Shown here in pieces: positions 10,421 to 22,400 of a stretch of 64,000 bases of DNA. The notes below the pieces were generated by a model. That model was not told the origin of the DNA, searched no databases, and saw only the letters and a list, made by a program, of their open reading frames with translations. Position 1 is the first letter of the stretch; the number at the start of each line of letters is the position of its first letter. Origin of the DNA: Stomorhina lunata (lineage: Eukaryota > Arthropoda > Insecta > Diptera > Rhiniidae); NCBI GenBank assembly GCA_933228675.1, contig OW121742.1, positions 40,844,585 to 40,908,584 on the forward strand, in the 5' to 3' direction. A program made the translations under genes and the position numbers.

Positions 10421-11440
10421 TGTCAAGAAAATCGTAAAAAAATAATCTTCTATACAGAGAATCTTTTCTAAAGAAAAATTTATTGAGCTTTTCAATAGAT
10501 AATTTTAACAAAGAAGCTTTCACATAGTAAATCATAACAAAAAATACAATACAAAAGCTTTTTTATAAACGAATTTTGTAAAAAAAAGTTTTTTTTTTCG
10601 GAATATCAATTTAAAATACTTCCAATATTCCTTTAAAAATTAGCTTAAATAAGACATTAATCCTTGGCAAAATCATATACCAAGTCTTTCTTTTTCCGGC
10701 TTCTAAAGTAAACACCAACATTATCCTTTTACCAAGAACAAACAAGAAAAGAAAAAAAAAACAGAGTAACCTTTCAACCTTAAGTTATATTTACAACAAA
10801 TCTGCAGACACTTTAAGGTTAAAGGTAGTCATTTAAACAAATATCAACACCTCAATATGGCCAAACACTGACGATAGACAAAATGAAACTAGGACCTTTT
10901 ACTACTGATGCAGTTGGTGTGAGTAAAATATTTGCAAGAGTGTCTGTGTAAAAGTAGTAAAACATCCTTAAGGCCACTTAATGTTTGTTCTAGCATAATA
11001 TTTGTTTATATTTGTTAAACTAGCGTGTTGCTGCTGCTAAGGCTTCTGCTAGTCTTCCACTAAACGACTGGTAGCCAAAAGGAGCTGCTGAATATTTAGT
11101 GATGTGGAAAATAATATAAAAGCTTTAAGGAATGTGTCTATATATATGGAAGGCTATATTGGCTGTTGTATGTTGTAGTAGTAGTTGGTGTTGTTGTTTG
11201 TTTGCTTAAAAGGATAATCAAAAAGGAAACAATTCTCATATATCAAATAAGGATAAGCGCAATGCAGTAAAAACAACATACTTAACTCCTACTAACGGCA
11301 AATGAAATCATGTCGAAAAAAAAGCTGTTTAAGTTCTTGTTTAATAAACTTTAATAAGGAGTTAGGGTAGTTTAATAAGGTAAACAACAGGAAGGTTAAA
11401 GTAAGAAGATGTTTAAATGTTCAGGTCAATTAAAGCTTTT
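10421..11440. other. Unique intergenic block between arrays B and C
   Basis: After a short degenerate stretch of array B the sequence from about 10640 to 11400 is unique, with moderate GC and GCTGCTGC and TTGTTGTTG-like runs. There is no open frame of useful length. It is a candidate for conserved regulatory DNA, by position only. Confidence 0.4.
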
Positions 11441-13575
11441 AAAGCTTTAAGCTTTTCAAGATAAAATCTTACTAGAGATAGTTTTTTATAAAAAACTTTA
11501 ATAGGAAAACTTTCCTTAAGAAAATTTTCTAAAGAAGCTTTTCAATAGAAAATTTTAACAGAAAAGCTTTTCTATAGAAAAAAGCTGTTCTAACCGAGAC
11601 TCTTTCTATAGGAAATCATAACAGAAAAGCTTTTCTATAGAAAATCTTAACAGAAAAGCTTTTCTATAGAAAATCTTAACAGAAAAGCTTTTCTATAAAA
11701 AATCTTAACAGAAAAGCTTTTCTATAGAAAATCTTAACAAAAAAAGCTTTTCTATTGAAATTCTTAAAAGAAAAGTTTTTTATAAAAAATTTGAACAGAA
11801 AAGCTTTTCCATAGAAAATCTTAACAAAAATGCTTTTCTTTATAGAAAATCTTTTTTTATAGAAAATCTTAATAGAAGTTTTTTTATAGAAAATCTTAAT
11901 TGAAGTTTTTTTTTTATAGAAAATCTTAATAGAAAAGCTTTTCTATAGAAAATCTTAACAGAAAAGCTTTTCTATAGAAAATCTTAACAGAAAAGCTTTT
12001 CTATAGAAAATCTTAACAGAAAAGCTTTTCTATATAAAATCTTAACAGAAAAGCTTTTCTATAGAAAATCTTAACAAAAAAAGCTTTTCTATTGAAATTC
12101 TTAAAAGAAAAGTTTTTCTATAAAAAATTTGAACAGAAAAGCTTTTCCATAGAAAATCTTAACAAAAAAGCTTTTCTATAGAAAATCTTAACAGAAAAGC
12201 TTTTCTATAGCAAATCTGAACAGGAAAGCTTTTCTATAACAAATCTAAACAGGAAAGTTTTTCTATAGAGAATCTTAACAGAAGAGCTTTTTATATAGAA
12301 AATCTTAACAGAAAAGTTTTTCTATAGAAAATTCTTACAAAATGGCTTTTCGATAGAAAATCTTAGCAAAAAAGCTATTCTATAAAAAATCTTAACAAAA
12401 AAACTTTTATAAAGAAAATATTAAAAAAGAACTTTTCTATAAAGAAACAATAGCAAAAAGCTTATATATAGAAAATTTTAATAGAAAAACTTTTCTATAG
12501 AATAACTTTAAAGAAAAGCTTAAAAAAAAAAAATTTAACAAAAAAGTTTTTTCTTACAAAAATTTTAACAGAGAAACATTTTTTTTAAAGAGCTTTTCTA
12601 TAGAAAATATTAACAAATACTTTTCTGTAGAAAATCTAAACAAAAAAGCTTTTTTATAGAAAATCTTAACAGAAAAGCTTTTCTAAAGAATAACTTAACA
12701 GAAAAGCTTTTTTCTTAGAAAATCTTTAACAGAGAAACTTTTTTAAAGAAAATTTAATGAAGAAGTTTTTCTACAGAAAATTTTAACAAAAAAGCTTTTT
12801 CTACAGAAAATCTTAACAAAAAGGCTTCTTCTATAGAAAATCTTAAAGCCAAAGTATTTCTTTAGAGAATCGTACTAGAGAAGCTTTTTCATAGAAAATC
12901 TCACCAGAAAAGCTTTTTCCATAAAAATCTTAAAAGTGAAATTTTTTAAAGAAAATCTTAGCAGAAGAGATTTGCTATACATACACAAATTTTTACAATG
13001 GAAGCTTTTCTATAGAAATCTATCAGAAAAACTTTTTATGGAAAATTTTAACAGAAAAAACTTTTCTATAGAAAATTTCACCAGAGAAACTTTTCCATAG
13101 AAAATCATAACAAAAAAATGTTTATATAAAAATATCTTTACAAAAAAGCTTTTCTTTGAAAAATCATATCAAAAAACCTTGTCTATAGAAATCATAACAG
13201 AAAATCTTTTATGTAGAAAATCTTAACATAAGAGCTTTTCTATAGAGAATCTTAACGGAAAAGCTAATCTATAAAAGCTCTAAAAATTTCTTTCTTTAGA
13301 AAATCTAAACAGAAAAGCTTTTTTATACAAAATCTTAACAATGAAGCTTTTCTACAAAAAATTTTAACGAAGAAGCTTTTCTATACAAAATCCAAAAAGC
13401 TTTTCGATAAAAATTTTGAACAAAAAATATTTTCTAGAAAATCTTAAAGAAAAAGGTTTTCTATAGCAAATTTTACTAGAGAATATTTTCTATAGCAAAC
13501 CTTGCAAAAGAAGCTTTTTTATAAAAAATCTTTCTCGAAAAGCTTTTCTAAAGAAAATCTTTTTTTTATTTTAAA
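11441..13575. repeat. 29-bp minisatellite of overlapping palindromes (array C)
   Basis: The longest array, about 70 units. Each unit contains AGAAAAGCTTTTCT, a perfect 14-bp palindrome, overlapping TTTTCTATAGAAAA, another perfect palindrome, and then ATCTTAACA. Best order is at 11620-11750 and 11930-12200, with degeneration to the right. An internal segment at about 11620-11800 is repeated at about 11930-12150, including the same imperfect units (CTATTGAAATTC, AAATTTGAACAG), so block duplication took place. Confidence 0.93.
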
Positions 13576-14880
13576 ATCTTACTTAGATTTATTTTAACTT
13601 ATATTGAAACATTTTTTCCTACATTTTGCTTTAATGGGAGGTTTCATTTTAAACTTATGACATCAAAAATAAAACATTTGTAATTACAATAATTAAACCA
13701 AAAATATTTTTTTTCTTTTTTTTCCAAATTATTGCATGTAAATAAAAGTCATAAATTTTCTTTTCAGCGGAAAAAAATAAAAATCATTTTTTCCAAAAAA
13801 AAACATATTTATGTAAAAAACGTTAAACTTTTTCCTTGTTTTAAATGAAAAATTGCGATAATTATGTTCTGGTTAGTGTTGAAATTTATTTTATTTTACC
13901 AAGATTTTCTTTTGATATTTTCCTAGATTTTTTTGCCAACGCTTTTGTTTTGACTACATTATAGTCAAGCTGTTAATTTTTCATAATTATGTTAACAGTT
14001 TATAGCCCACAAAAAATATTTGTACCAAAAAAAGTAGAAGAAAAAATATACCAGAAAAAAATCTCAATGAATATGAAAATATTTCACAAGGACCCTTACA
14101 ACTAAAGGCAGGAGACAAAAGAAAAATCGCGTGATTTTTTTTTCCATTCCTAGAATAATTGGGTTGTTTAATCTAGTGGAGGGGTGTTTCCTCAGGGATT
14201 ACAAAAAGGCTTTTGCCAGAAAAAAATTATAAGGAATTTTTTGCAACAGACAACTTTTGTGTTAAGTGGATAATATTTAATGTGTCATAAAGTACTTAAT
14301 TTATAGAACTCACAAAAAATAAATATACAAATTATCCAGACAAAAGGGAGGGAGAAAAAAATGTATTTTGGCAAAAAGATATTAAGTCATTCCTGATAAG
14401 ACACCCCAAATTTTTAAATTTAACAAGAAAAAATTTTTGTTATTAAGCAAATACTTATTTTAATCTTTAATATTTTTGAAAATTAAAAATTTTTGAAAAT
14501 ATTATTTTATTTTTGTGCCGTTTTATTGTCTGTAGTTTTCTCTTTAAATAAGTGTTAAATCAATAGTAAATGGAAAAAATACCTTTATTGACTTGTCTTT
14601 AAAGAAAGTAAATATTTATTTAAGTAATGTCTCTGGTGGTTAACAAGACTCAGACAAGGCACCCAATATGTACTCAATAATAAAATGTGTCGCACACATT
14701 TTAAACAAATTGCAATGATGGGAGATATTTTAAATAAAAAAGGGGAATAAAGTACTTTTTGGTAAATTTTGTAATCAGTACAATATTTTAGTAAATTAAT
14801 CGTTAAAAACAATTCCTTTGAAAATATTTTTAAAAATCTTAAAAACTAGAAAGATTTTCCGTTGATAGCTTAAAAAAAGG
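13576..14880. other. Unique AT-rich intergenic DNA
   Basis: No repeat structure and no credible coding frame. A 75-codon minus-strand frame near 14585-14812 has no recognisable domain. Confidence 0.6.
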
Positions 14881-15140
14881 TTTTTAAATTTTGTTCATGT
14901 TTGAGCCACTGTGCCGGCAGCATTAATAGAAATAGTTTCCATTTAGCAGTAAAATATTAAAATCGAGTTAATTTTTTATTAGTTCTCTAAATTTTGCCTT
15001 ATTTGCTTAAGTGGTTTTAAAGTTTAAACCTCTATAACTTATAAGCTTATAACAAAAATACTCTGGCGTATGATTGATATTAATTAAGGAGTAGTTTTAC
15101 TAAAGTCCTTATAACTTTAAAAGTTTTAGAGATATATAAA
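14880..15140 (-). repeat. Dispersed repeat carrying the CGTATGATTGATATTAA box, copy 1
   Basis: A TTTGAGCCACTGTG stretch at about 14902 is followed ~155 bp later by ACTCTGGCGTATGATTGATA (box at 15067-15083), then AATTAAGGAGTAGTTTTACT and CCTTATAACTTTAAAAGTT. The same order occurs near 22.3, 27.1 and 27.7 kb. I assign minus strand because the 45-60 kb copies show the complement as TTAATATCAATCATACG. Confidence 0.85.
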
Positions 15141-15970
15141 ATCTTTAAATGATGGATATACACTAAGACTTGTAGCCATTTCTTTGATATGCAAAAGATT
15201 ATTTGTGAAATTTAGTTTTGATGTAAATAGTTGTTAAACTTATAGAGAAAAAAATGTTTTGTCTATAAACGAGATTTTTTAGAAAATTTTTCGATAAATG
15301 AAAATTTAAAAAAAATTTTTAATACTAGATCATAAGACCCGCCATTTTCCATGTATTCCAATGATTTAAGTTTAAATATAATGATCTCTTGACCAATGCC
15401 AATCCAGCTTATAAATTGTTTAAAAGTTCAAATGATACTAAAGTCCATATAATTTTAAAGAATTAGGAATAAAGTTCTCCCTCATATATTCCACTCGGTT
15501 TTGTTGAAACTACGATAAGAAATTACACCAGAATGGGTAGTTTATAAGCATGGAAGGGAAAGAATATCCTAGAGCTGATCTTTTTTTTCTCATCAAACTT
15601 GATGCGAATGTCGTTTGTGTAAGGCCCAAAGACTAATTTCCCAATTCTTTTGAAGAGTGTTGAGGCGTGAAACTCCGCCTTCTCCGATCCGGCTTATTTT
15701 TGGCTAACCTAAACCCATTTTAAAACAAAATTATCTTAAGTTTCTAGAATTTACCTTTAAGCGTTCAAAAGACACACAGGGTTAAAAATTTTATTTGTAT
15801 GTGAAAAAGCTTCCCTTTACAAAACCTACCGCATTTTGCCTAAGCTACTACCATTGACCAAAAAGTCGTTTGGATAATGTTTGAAACGAAAGCTTTGCAT
15901 TAAGGTTAAAACTTCTCCTACTCCAATCACGTTTGTTTTAGTGTGAAGTAGAAAAAAGTTTTAAAAATAT
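15141..15970. other. Unique block with a GC-richer patch
   Basis: At about 15530-15930 the sequence is less AT-rich than its surroundings and contains several short open stretches in different frames. It might be the remains of an old coding or transposon sequence, but I recognise no protein motif. Confidence 0.3.
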
Positions 15971-17250
15971 GATTATTGCATTTGCTTTTCTATAGAAGAT
16001 CATCCAAATGAAGCTTTTTGATAAAAAAAAACTTAACAAAGAATCTTTCCTATAGAAAACTTAACAAAGAAGCTTTTCTGTTGATAAACTTAACAAAGAA
16101 GCTTTTCTATAGGAAATTTTAACAAAGAAGATATTCTGTAGAAAAACTTAACAAAGAAGCTTTTTTATAGAAAAACTTAACAAACAAACTTTTCTATAGA
16201 AAAACTTAGTTAAGAAGCTTTTCTATAGAAAAGCTTAACAAATAAGCTTTTTTATAGAAAATTTTAAATAAGAAGCTTTTCAAGTCTTAGCTTTTCTATA
16301 GAAAATCATAATGAAGAAGATTTTCTATACAAAATCTTCTCTAAGCTTTTCTGTAGAAAATCTTAACAAAAAAGCTTTTCTATTACAAAATCTTAAAAAA
16401 GAAGCTTTTCTATAGAAATTCTTACCAAAGAAACTTTTCAATAGAAAATCTTTCCAAAAAAGCTTTTCTATAGAAAATCCTAATAAAGAAGCTTTTCTAT
16501 AGAAAATCTTAACAAAGAAGCTTATCTATCAAAAAAAAAATTTAATTTAATTTAATTTAATTTAGAAAATCTTACCAAAAAAGCTGTTCTATAGAAAATC
16601 TTACCGAAGAAACTTTTTGATAGAAAATCTTTCCAAAAAAGCTTTTTTATGTAAAATCATGCCAAAGAAGTTTTTCTAAAGAAAATCTTAACAAAGAAGC
16701 TTTTCTATAGAATATCTTACCAAAGAAGCTTTTCTATCAAAAAATCTTACCAAAGAAGCTTTTTTTATATAGAAAATTATACCAACGAATATAGAAAATT
16801 ATACCAACAAAGCTTTTTTATAGAAAATCCATACAAAGAAGCTTTTCTCTAGAACTTCTTTAAAAGCTTATCTATTGAAAATTTTTCCAATAAAATCTTA
16901 TCAAAGAAGCTTTTCTATAGAAAATCTTACCAAAGAAGCTTTTCTATAGAAAATCTTACCAAAGAAGCTTTTCTATAGAAAATCGTACCAAAAAAACTTT
17001 TCTATTAAAAATCTTAGCAAAGAAACTTTTTTATAGAAAATCTTACTAAAGAAGCTTTTTAACATAAAATTTTAGAAAATAATTTTTTCTATTGAAAATC
17101 TTACAAAAGAACTTTTTCTATAGTCAATCTTAGCATAAAAACTTTTTTTTGTAAAAATTTAATGAAAAAAGCTCTTCTATAGAAAATCTTAGCAAAAAAG
17201 CTTTTCTTAAGAAAAACTTACCTATGGAGTTTTTCTAGAAGAAAAAATAC
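15971..17250. repeat. 29-bp minisatellite, AAGCTT/CTATAG type (array D)
   Basis: About 40 units of AGAAGCTTTTCTATAGAAAA plus ATCTTACCAA, with AACTTAACAA variants at the left. A short (TTTAA)n run interrupts it at about 16537-16563. It is the same family as arrays B and C but has its own spacer. Confidence 0.92.
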
Positions 17251-17740
17251 TAATTAAGCTTCCTCATGTTCTTATAAAAAAAGCTTTTTAAAAGCAAATT
17301 TGAATACTTGATAATTCTTTGAGATTTCTTTTCAAGTTCTGTTTTTTTTTTTTTTTTTTTTTTTTGAAGACAACTGCTATGGTACTTTATATATTTTCAT
17401 AAAGTACCAAGCTGAGTACTTTTTTTTAAAAAGTACTTTTTATGATTATTTTTTTAATTTTATCACTTATTTTCTCATGTTTAACAGTCATTAGCTAATA
17501 AACAAGACAAATACGTATCGTTGTGACTGTTGCAGTGACCAAAAATTTTTATTTAACAAATAAATACATAAAGGAAAGGCGTCAATTGGAGAATTTCTTT
17601 ATCATTTAGTGCAAAATAATAAAACAAGCGTGTGGGCGATCAATCGTGCGTGCAAAAAAAAAGCGAGAAAATCGAGACTGGGAAATTAATGCTGAAAACA
17701 TGAGAAGGTAGGGTAATAAGAAGGTGTAGGTTGACATATC
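17251..17740. other. Unique DNA with poly-T tract and short hairpin
   Basis: Contains a run of about 25 T at 17341-17365 and a hairpin GGTACTTTAT / ATAAAGTACC at about 17380-17410. No gene seen. Confidence 0.6.
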
Positions 17741-17744
17741 GGTA

Positions 17745-17881
17745 GACGGATGAAAGGACGGACGGATGGAAGGACGGACGGATGGAAGGACGGACGGATG
17801 GAAGGACGGACGGACGGATGGAAGGACGGACGGACGGATGGAAGGACGGTTGCAAATACGGACGGAAGGAAGGACGGACAG
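17745..17881. repeat. GGAC/GGAT simple-repeat array
   Basis: Tandem GGACGGACGGATGGAA-type units, about 8 copies. Translation in any frame gives Pro/Ser/Val/Arg repeats, which explains the minus-strand open frames here. Confidence 0.95.
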
Positions 17882-19040
17882 GCAGAATATGCACACTTAG
17901 TTGGATTGACGAATTAATGCAGAATGTTTGGATAGAGATTTCAGAAGATTAGGATTCTTTATAGATAGTTTGACCTAATAAGATTTTTCTTTAACATTTA
18001 GCTTTTTCGAAGTCTTTAGATTAAGTGCATTGCACTGGATATCCAAATTTTAATAATTATTTATGAAAAGTTTTCAAAATCTTAAGATTAGTTGTAACAA
18101 ATTATCCCATTTTTTAGTTTATTTCAATCAAGTTTTGTTAAACATAAACTTTCAAAACTCATTTTTTCAACATTTCAATTTACCTTGAATAAAGTGCAAT
18201 TTTTTTTATAACATTTCAAAATCTACAAAACAAGAAAAAAAAACACTGACCCAATTTTTCATTGACGTTTTTCTTTTATATTTAACTACAAAATGCCTCG
18301 ATTTATTATACCTATTTTAGCACCATTTCATGGTTGTTAACAACCATTCGTTATCATTTAGTTTTTATCTTTAATTATAAAAAAAAAAATAAACAAGAAA
18401 ACAAACTTTATTAACAAATAAGCTCCTTTTTTCTTATGTTCAGAAAAAACAACATTTTTCATATTAAATATAATAATTATTAAATGGTTTAATACCTTGA
18501 TGGTGTCGTTGATAATAGACATGACATCAAATCACTCAAGTGTTACTCTATGACAAACGGTCCGTCCGTCCCTCGGTCCCTCAATTATGTTCAGTCACTC
18601 ATTCATTCACAAAATTGTTCTTTTACTTTTTCGTTGTTTCGCTTACTACTTACTCCATTGTTTAATTTTGAAATTATCTTTATGAAATTGTTTAAATAGT
18701 CAACATAAAAAATGGCTAATAAAACATTTTTTAGTACCTAATATATCTTAACAAGTATACCCCAATTGAAAAAATTTCGAACCCTCCCACACTATTTTTA
18801 TCATCATCATCGTCGTCATAAAAAAGCTTTAAAAAACGGAGAAATATAAAATTAACAACCAATCAACGTTTAGTTTTATTTTATTGTTGTATTGTCGCCG
18901 TTTTCGTTGTCGCTGCTGCTCTAGAGTGCTTTTACTGCTGCTTCAGCTGCTGCTGGTGGCTTTTATTTTTCGTTCATGACGAGCTCCAACAAAAGAGTTA
19001 CAGCAAACAATACGGAAAATGAATACGAAAATAATGTAGA
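17882..19040. other. Unique intergenic DNA
   Basis: No open frame. A short GTCCGTCC run lies near 18560 and a GCTGCTGCT-rich stretch at about 18900-18960. The stretch from 18540 to 19020 has moderate GC. Confidence 0.5.
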
Positions 19041-21183
19041 CAAAAATTTTAACACTAGAGAAACCTTTTTTAAATTTCAGGCAAGATAGACATTTTTTTC
19101 TGATTAACTAATATTTTTAGTAAATTTTTTGGGTTAATAAAATTTTTTTTGTAAATTTTTATGAAAATTTTTGGTAAATTTTTTCAATAACAAAAATTTT
19201 TAGTAAATTTTTTTGATTAACAAAAATTTTTAGTAAATTTTTTGATTAACAAAAATTTTTAGTAAATTTTTTGATTAGAAAATTTTGTGTTTTACTAAAA
19301 TTTTTATAAATTTAACTTTTAATGGAAATTTGAAGGAACTTTTTTAATTTCAGGCGAAGGTAGACATTTTTTTCTGATTAACGAATACTTTTAGTAAATT
19401 TTTTGGGTTAATAAAATTTTTTTTGTAAATTTTTATGAAATTTTTTAGTAAATTTTTTGATTAACAAAAATTTTTAGTAAAATTTTTTGATTAACAAAAA
19501 TTTTTAGTAAATTTTTTGATTAACAAAAATTTTTAGTAAATTTTTTGATTAGAAAATTTTGTGATTTACGAAAATTTTTGTTAAATTTAACTTTTAATGG
19601 AAATTTGAAGTAACTTTTTGAATAACAAAAATTTTGTGTAAATTTTTTATTAAGGAAAGTTATTTTGTAAATTTTTTACTTAATTAAAATTCTTAGTGAA
19701 ATTTCAATTAACGAAAATTTTTAGTCAATTTTAATTTTGCTGTTTTTAGTTAATATTTTTAGTAACTAAAATCTCCAGTCAGTTTTTGATTAACCAAAAA
19801 TTTTTGTTAAATTTTTGATTAACTAAAATTTATAGTAAATTTCTGATTAACGAAAATTTGTAGTAAATTTTTGATTAACGAAAAGTTCTAGTAAAGTTTC
19901 TTTCTGATTAACGAAAATTTTTTGTAAATTTTCTGATTAACGAAAATTTTTAGTAAATTTTTTGATTAACAAAAATTTTTAGTAAATTTTTTTGATTAAC
20001 AAAAATTTTTAGTAAATTTTTTTGATTAACAAAAATTTTTAGTAAATTTTTTGATTAACAAAAATTTTTAGTAAATTTTTTGATTAACAAAAATTTTTAG
20101 TAAATTTTTTTATTAACAAAAATTTTTAGTAAATTTTTTTATTAAATTTAACTTTTAATGGAAATTTGAAGTAACTTTTTGAATAACAAAAATTTTGTGT
20201 AAATTTTTTATTAAGGAAAATTATTTTGTAAATTTTTAAATTAATTAAAATTCTTAGTGAAATTTCAATTAACGAAAATCTTAGTCAATTTTGAATTTTG
20301 CTGTTTTTAGTTAATATTTTTAGTAACTAAAATCTCCAGTCAGTTTTTGATTAACCAAAAATTTTTGTTAAATTTTTGATTAACTCAAATTTATAGTAAA
20401 TTTTTGATTAACGAAAATTTGTTGTAAATTTTTGATTAACGAAAAGTTCTAGTAAAGTTTTTTTCTGATTAACGAAAATTTCTTGTAGATTTTCTGATTA
20501 ACGAAAATTTTTAGTAAATTTTTTGATTAACAAAAATTTTTAGTAAATTTTTTGATTAAAAAAAATTTTTAGTAAATTTTTTTGATTAACAAAAATTTTT
20601 AGTAAATTTTTTTGATTAACAAAAATTTTTAGTAAATTTTTTGATTAACAAAAATTTTTAGTAAATTTTTTGATTAACAACAATTTTTAGTAAATTTTTT
20701 TATTAACAAAAATTTTTAGTAAATTTTTTTATTAAATTTAACTTTTAATGGAAATTTGAAGTAACTTTTTGAATAGCAAAAATTTTGTATAAATTATTTA
20801 TTAAGGAAAGTTATTTTGTAAATTTTTTACTTAATTAAAATTCTTAGTGAAATTTCAATTAACGAAAATTTTTTGTCAATTTTGAATTTTGCTGTTTTTA
20901 GTTAATATTTTTAGTAACTAAAATCTCCAGTCAGTTTTTGATTAACCAAAAATTTTTGTTAAATTTTTGATTAACGAAAATTTGTAGTAAATCTACTAAG
21001 ATTTTTCGTTAATCCAAAAACTTTACTAAAACTTTTCGTTAATCAAAAATTTTCATTAAACCAAAATTTTTGATTAACTAAAATTTATAGTAAATTTTTG
21101 ATTAACGAAAATTTTTAGTAAATTTTTGATTAACGAAAAGTTCTAGTAAAGTTTTTGATTAACGAAAAATTTTAGTAGACTAT
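19041..21183. repeat. GATTAAC/TTTTTAGTAAA minisatellite with ~560-590 bp higher-order repeat
   Basis: Basic unit ~30 bp: GATTAACAAAAATTTTTAGT followed by AAATTTTTT. On top of this a longer unit recurs. The marker AACTTTTAATGGAAATTTGA lies near 19312, 19588, 20149 and 20740. The block with AAAATCTCCAGTCAGTTTTT recurs near 19768, 20328 and 20920. This is a true higher-order arrangement. Confidence 0.9.
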
Positions 21184-21412
21184 CAGGTATGTGATGGAAA
21201 ACGATCGTTTTCAAATCGATCGATTTCAGATATATTTTTGAGATAATTTTCTGTTATTTTCCCAAAAAATTCAAACGATATGAAAGATAAATATCAGTCA
21301 AAAGGATTAAAGCCAAAATTTTAATTTTTTGGGGGGAAATAACCGAAAATTAGCTAAAAAATATGTCTGAAATCGATCGATTTGAAAACGAAAAATGTCC
21401 ATCACATACCTG
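21184..21412. mobile_element. Foldback MITE-like element with ~100-bp inverted repeats
   Basis: The 229-bp element is almost one imperfect palindrome. It begins CAGGTATGTGATGG and ends CCATCACATACCTG, and inside both arms is TTTTCAAATCGATCGATTTC. The arms continue through a TTATTTTCCC/GGGGGGAAATAA pair, leaving a loop of only ~40 bp. It is flanked by TAT on both sides (21181-21183 and 21413-21415), a possible target duplication. It interrupts the GATTAAC array. There is no coding capacity, so it is non-autonomous. Confidence 0.85.
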
Positions 21413-21870
21413 TATATAACAAAAATTTGAGGAAATATTTAATTGGTTAAATTTTTGATTGACGAAAATTTTTAGTAAATTTTTGCTTAACTACAAATTT
21501 TCGTTAGATGATGATTTTTAGTAAATTTTATGGTTAACAAAAATTTTCGTAAATTTTTTATTTAACGAAAAATTCTCATAAATTTTTTGAAAATTAAAAA
21601 AATTTTCGTAAATTTTTTTTATTAACGAAAACTTTATGAAATTTTTTTGAAAACGAAAAATTTTCGCGAATTTTTTTTCTTAATTATGAAAAAGTTTGTA
21701 CAAATTTTATGTTTTACAAAATTTCATTGTGACTTTTCAATTAAAGGAACTTGTAGTAAATTTTTGATTAACAAAAACTTTTAGTAAATTTTTTGATTAA
21801 CGAAAAATTTTGGAAAATTTTTTTATTAAACAAAAATTTAAGTACATTTTTTGATTAACATAAAATTTTG
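21413..21870. repeat. Degenerate continuation of the GATTAAC array
   Basis: Units of TGATTAACGAAAATTTTTAG type continue with much divergence on the right side of the inserted inverted-repeat element, showing that the element inserted into the array. Confidence 0.7.
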
Positions 21871-22136
21871 ATCGTTGCTATGGGCTTTATTGTAGGACTT
21901 AATAGGCATAAATAAAAGTCTCAATACATTTATTTTATCTTGGTTCTTAGCCTGTTCTATTCATTAAACAAAAATTTTATAAGAAAGAATGAACCCATTG
22001 TGTCATCAAAAGAAGGTTCCAAATTGGCGCCAACTTTCTATCATAATTATGCTATGGAATGTTATTTTCCAAAAAATACTTGAATGAGAATCTTTCAGAA
22101 GATTAAAGAAAAATGTAATTATATCTTTTTGCAAAC

Positions 22137-22400
22137 TTTGACCCACTGTGCTAGCCTTTAAAGTTTAACATCATAAATTTTAGAATCTTATTGTCAAAGC
22201 TTGATTTCTTGTTTATTATTTCTGAAAAAATCATAAAAATATTTTAAGCCTTTTAAAAGTTATATTTAAATAAAGATTTGCTTATAGCAAAAACACTCTG
22301 GCGTATGATTGATATTAATTAAGGAGTATTTTTACAAAAATCCTTATAACTTTAAAGGTAATAGAGGTATTAAAAAACATTTAACTGCATTTGAAAGCTA
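22137..22400 (-). repeat. Dispersed box-carrying repeat, copy 2
   Basis: TTTGACCCACTGTGCTAG at about 22137 is followed ~160 bp later by CACTCTGGCGTATGATTGAT (box at 22302-22318), then AATTAAGGAGTATTTTTACA and CCTTATAACTTTAAAGG. Order and spacing match copy 1. Confidence 0.88.

Noticed and set aside
9871..17250. CRISPR-like appearance of regular ~29-bp repeats
   Set aside because: The repeats are contiguous without unique spacers, in a eukaryotic context with a fly gene; they are minisatellites.
17606..17896. Pro/Ser/Arg/Val repeat proteins on the minus strand
   Set aside because: They are the GGAC/GGAT simple repeat read in two frames; no conserved non-repeat part.
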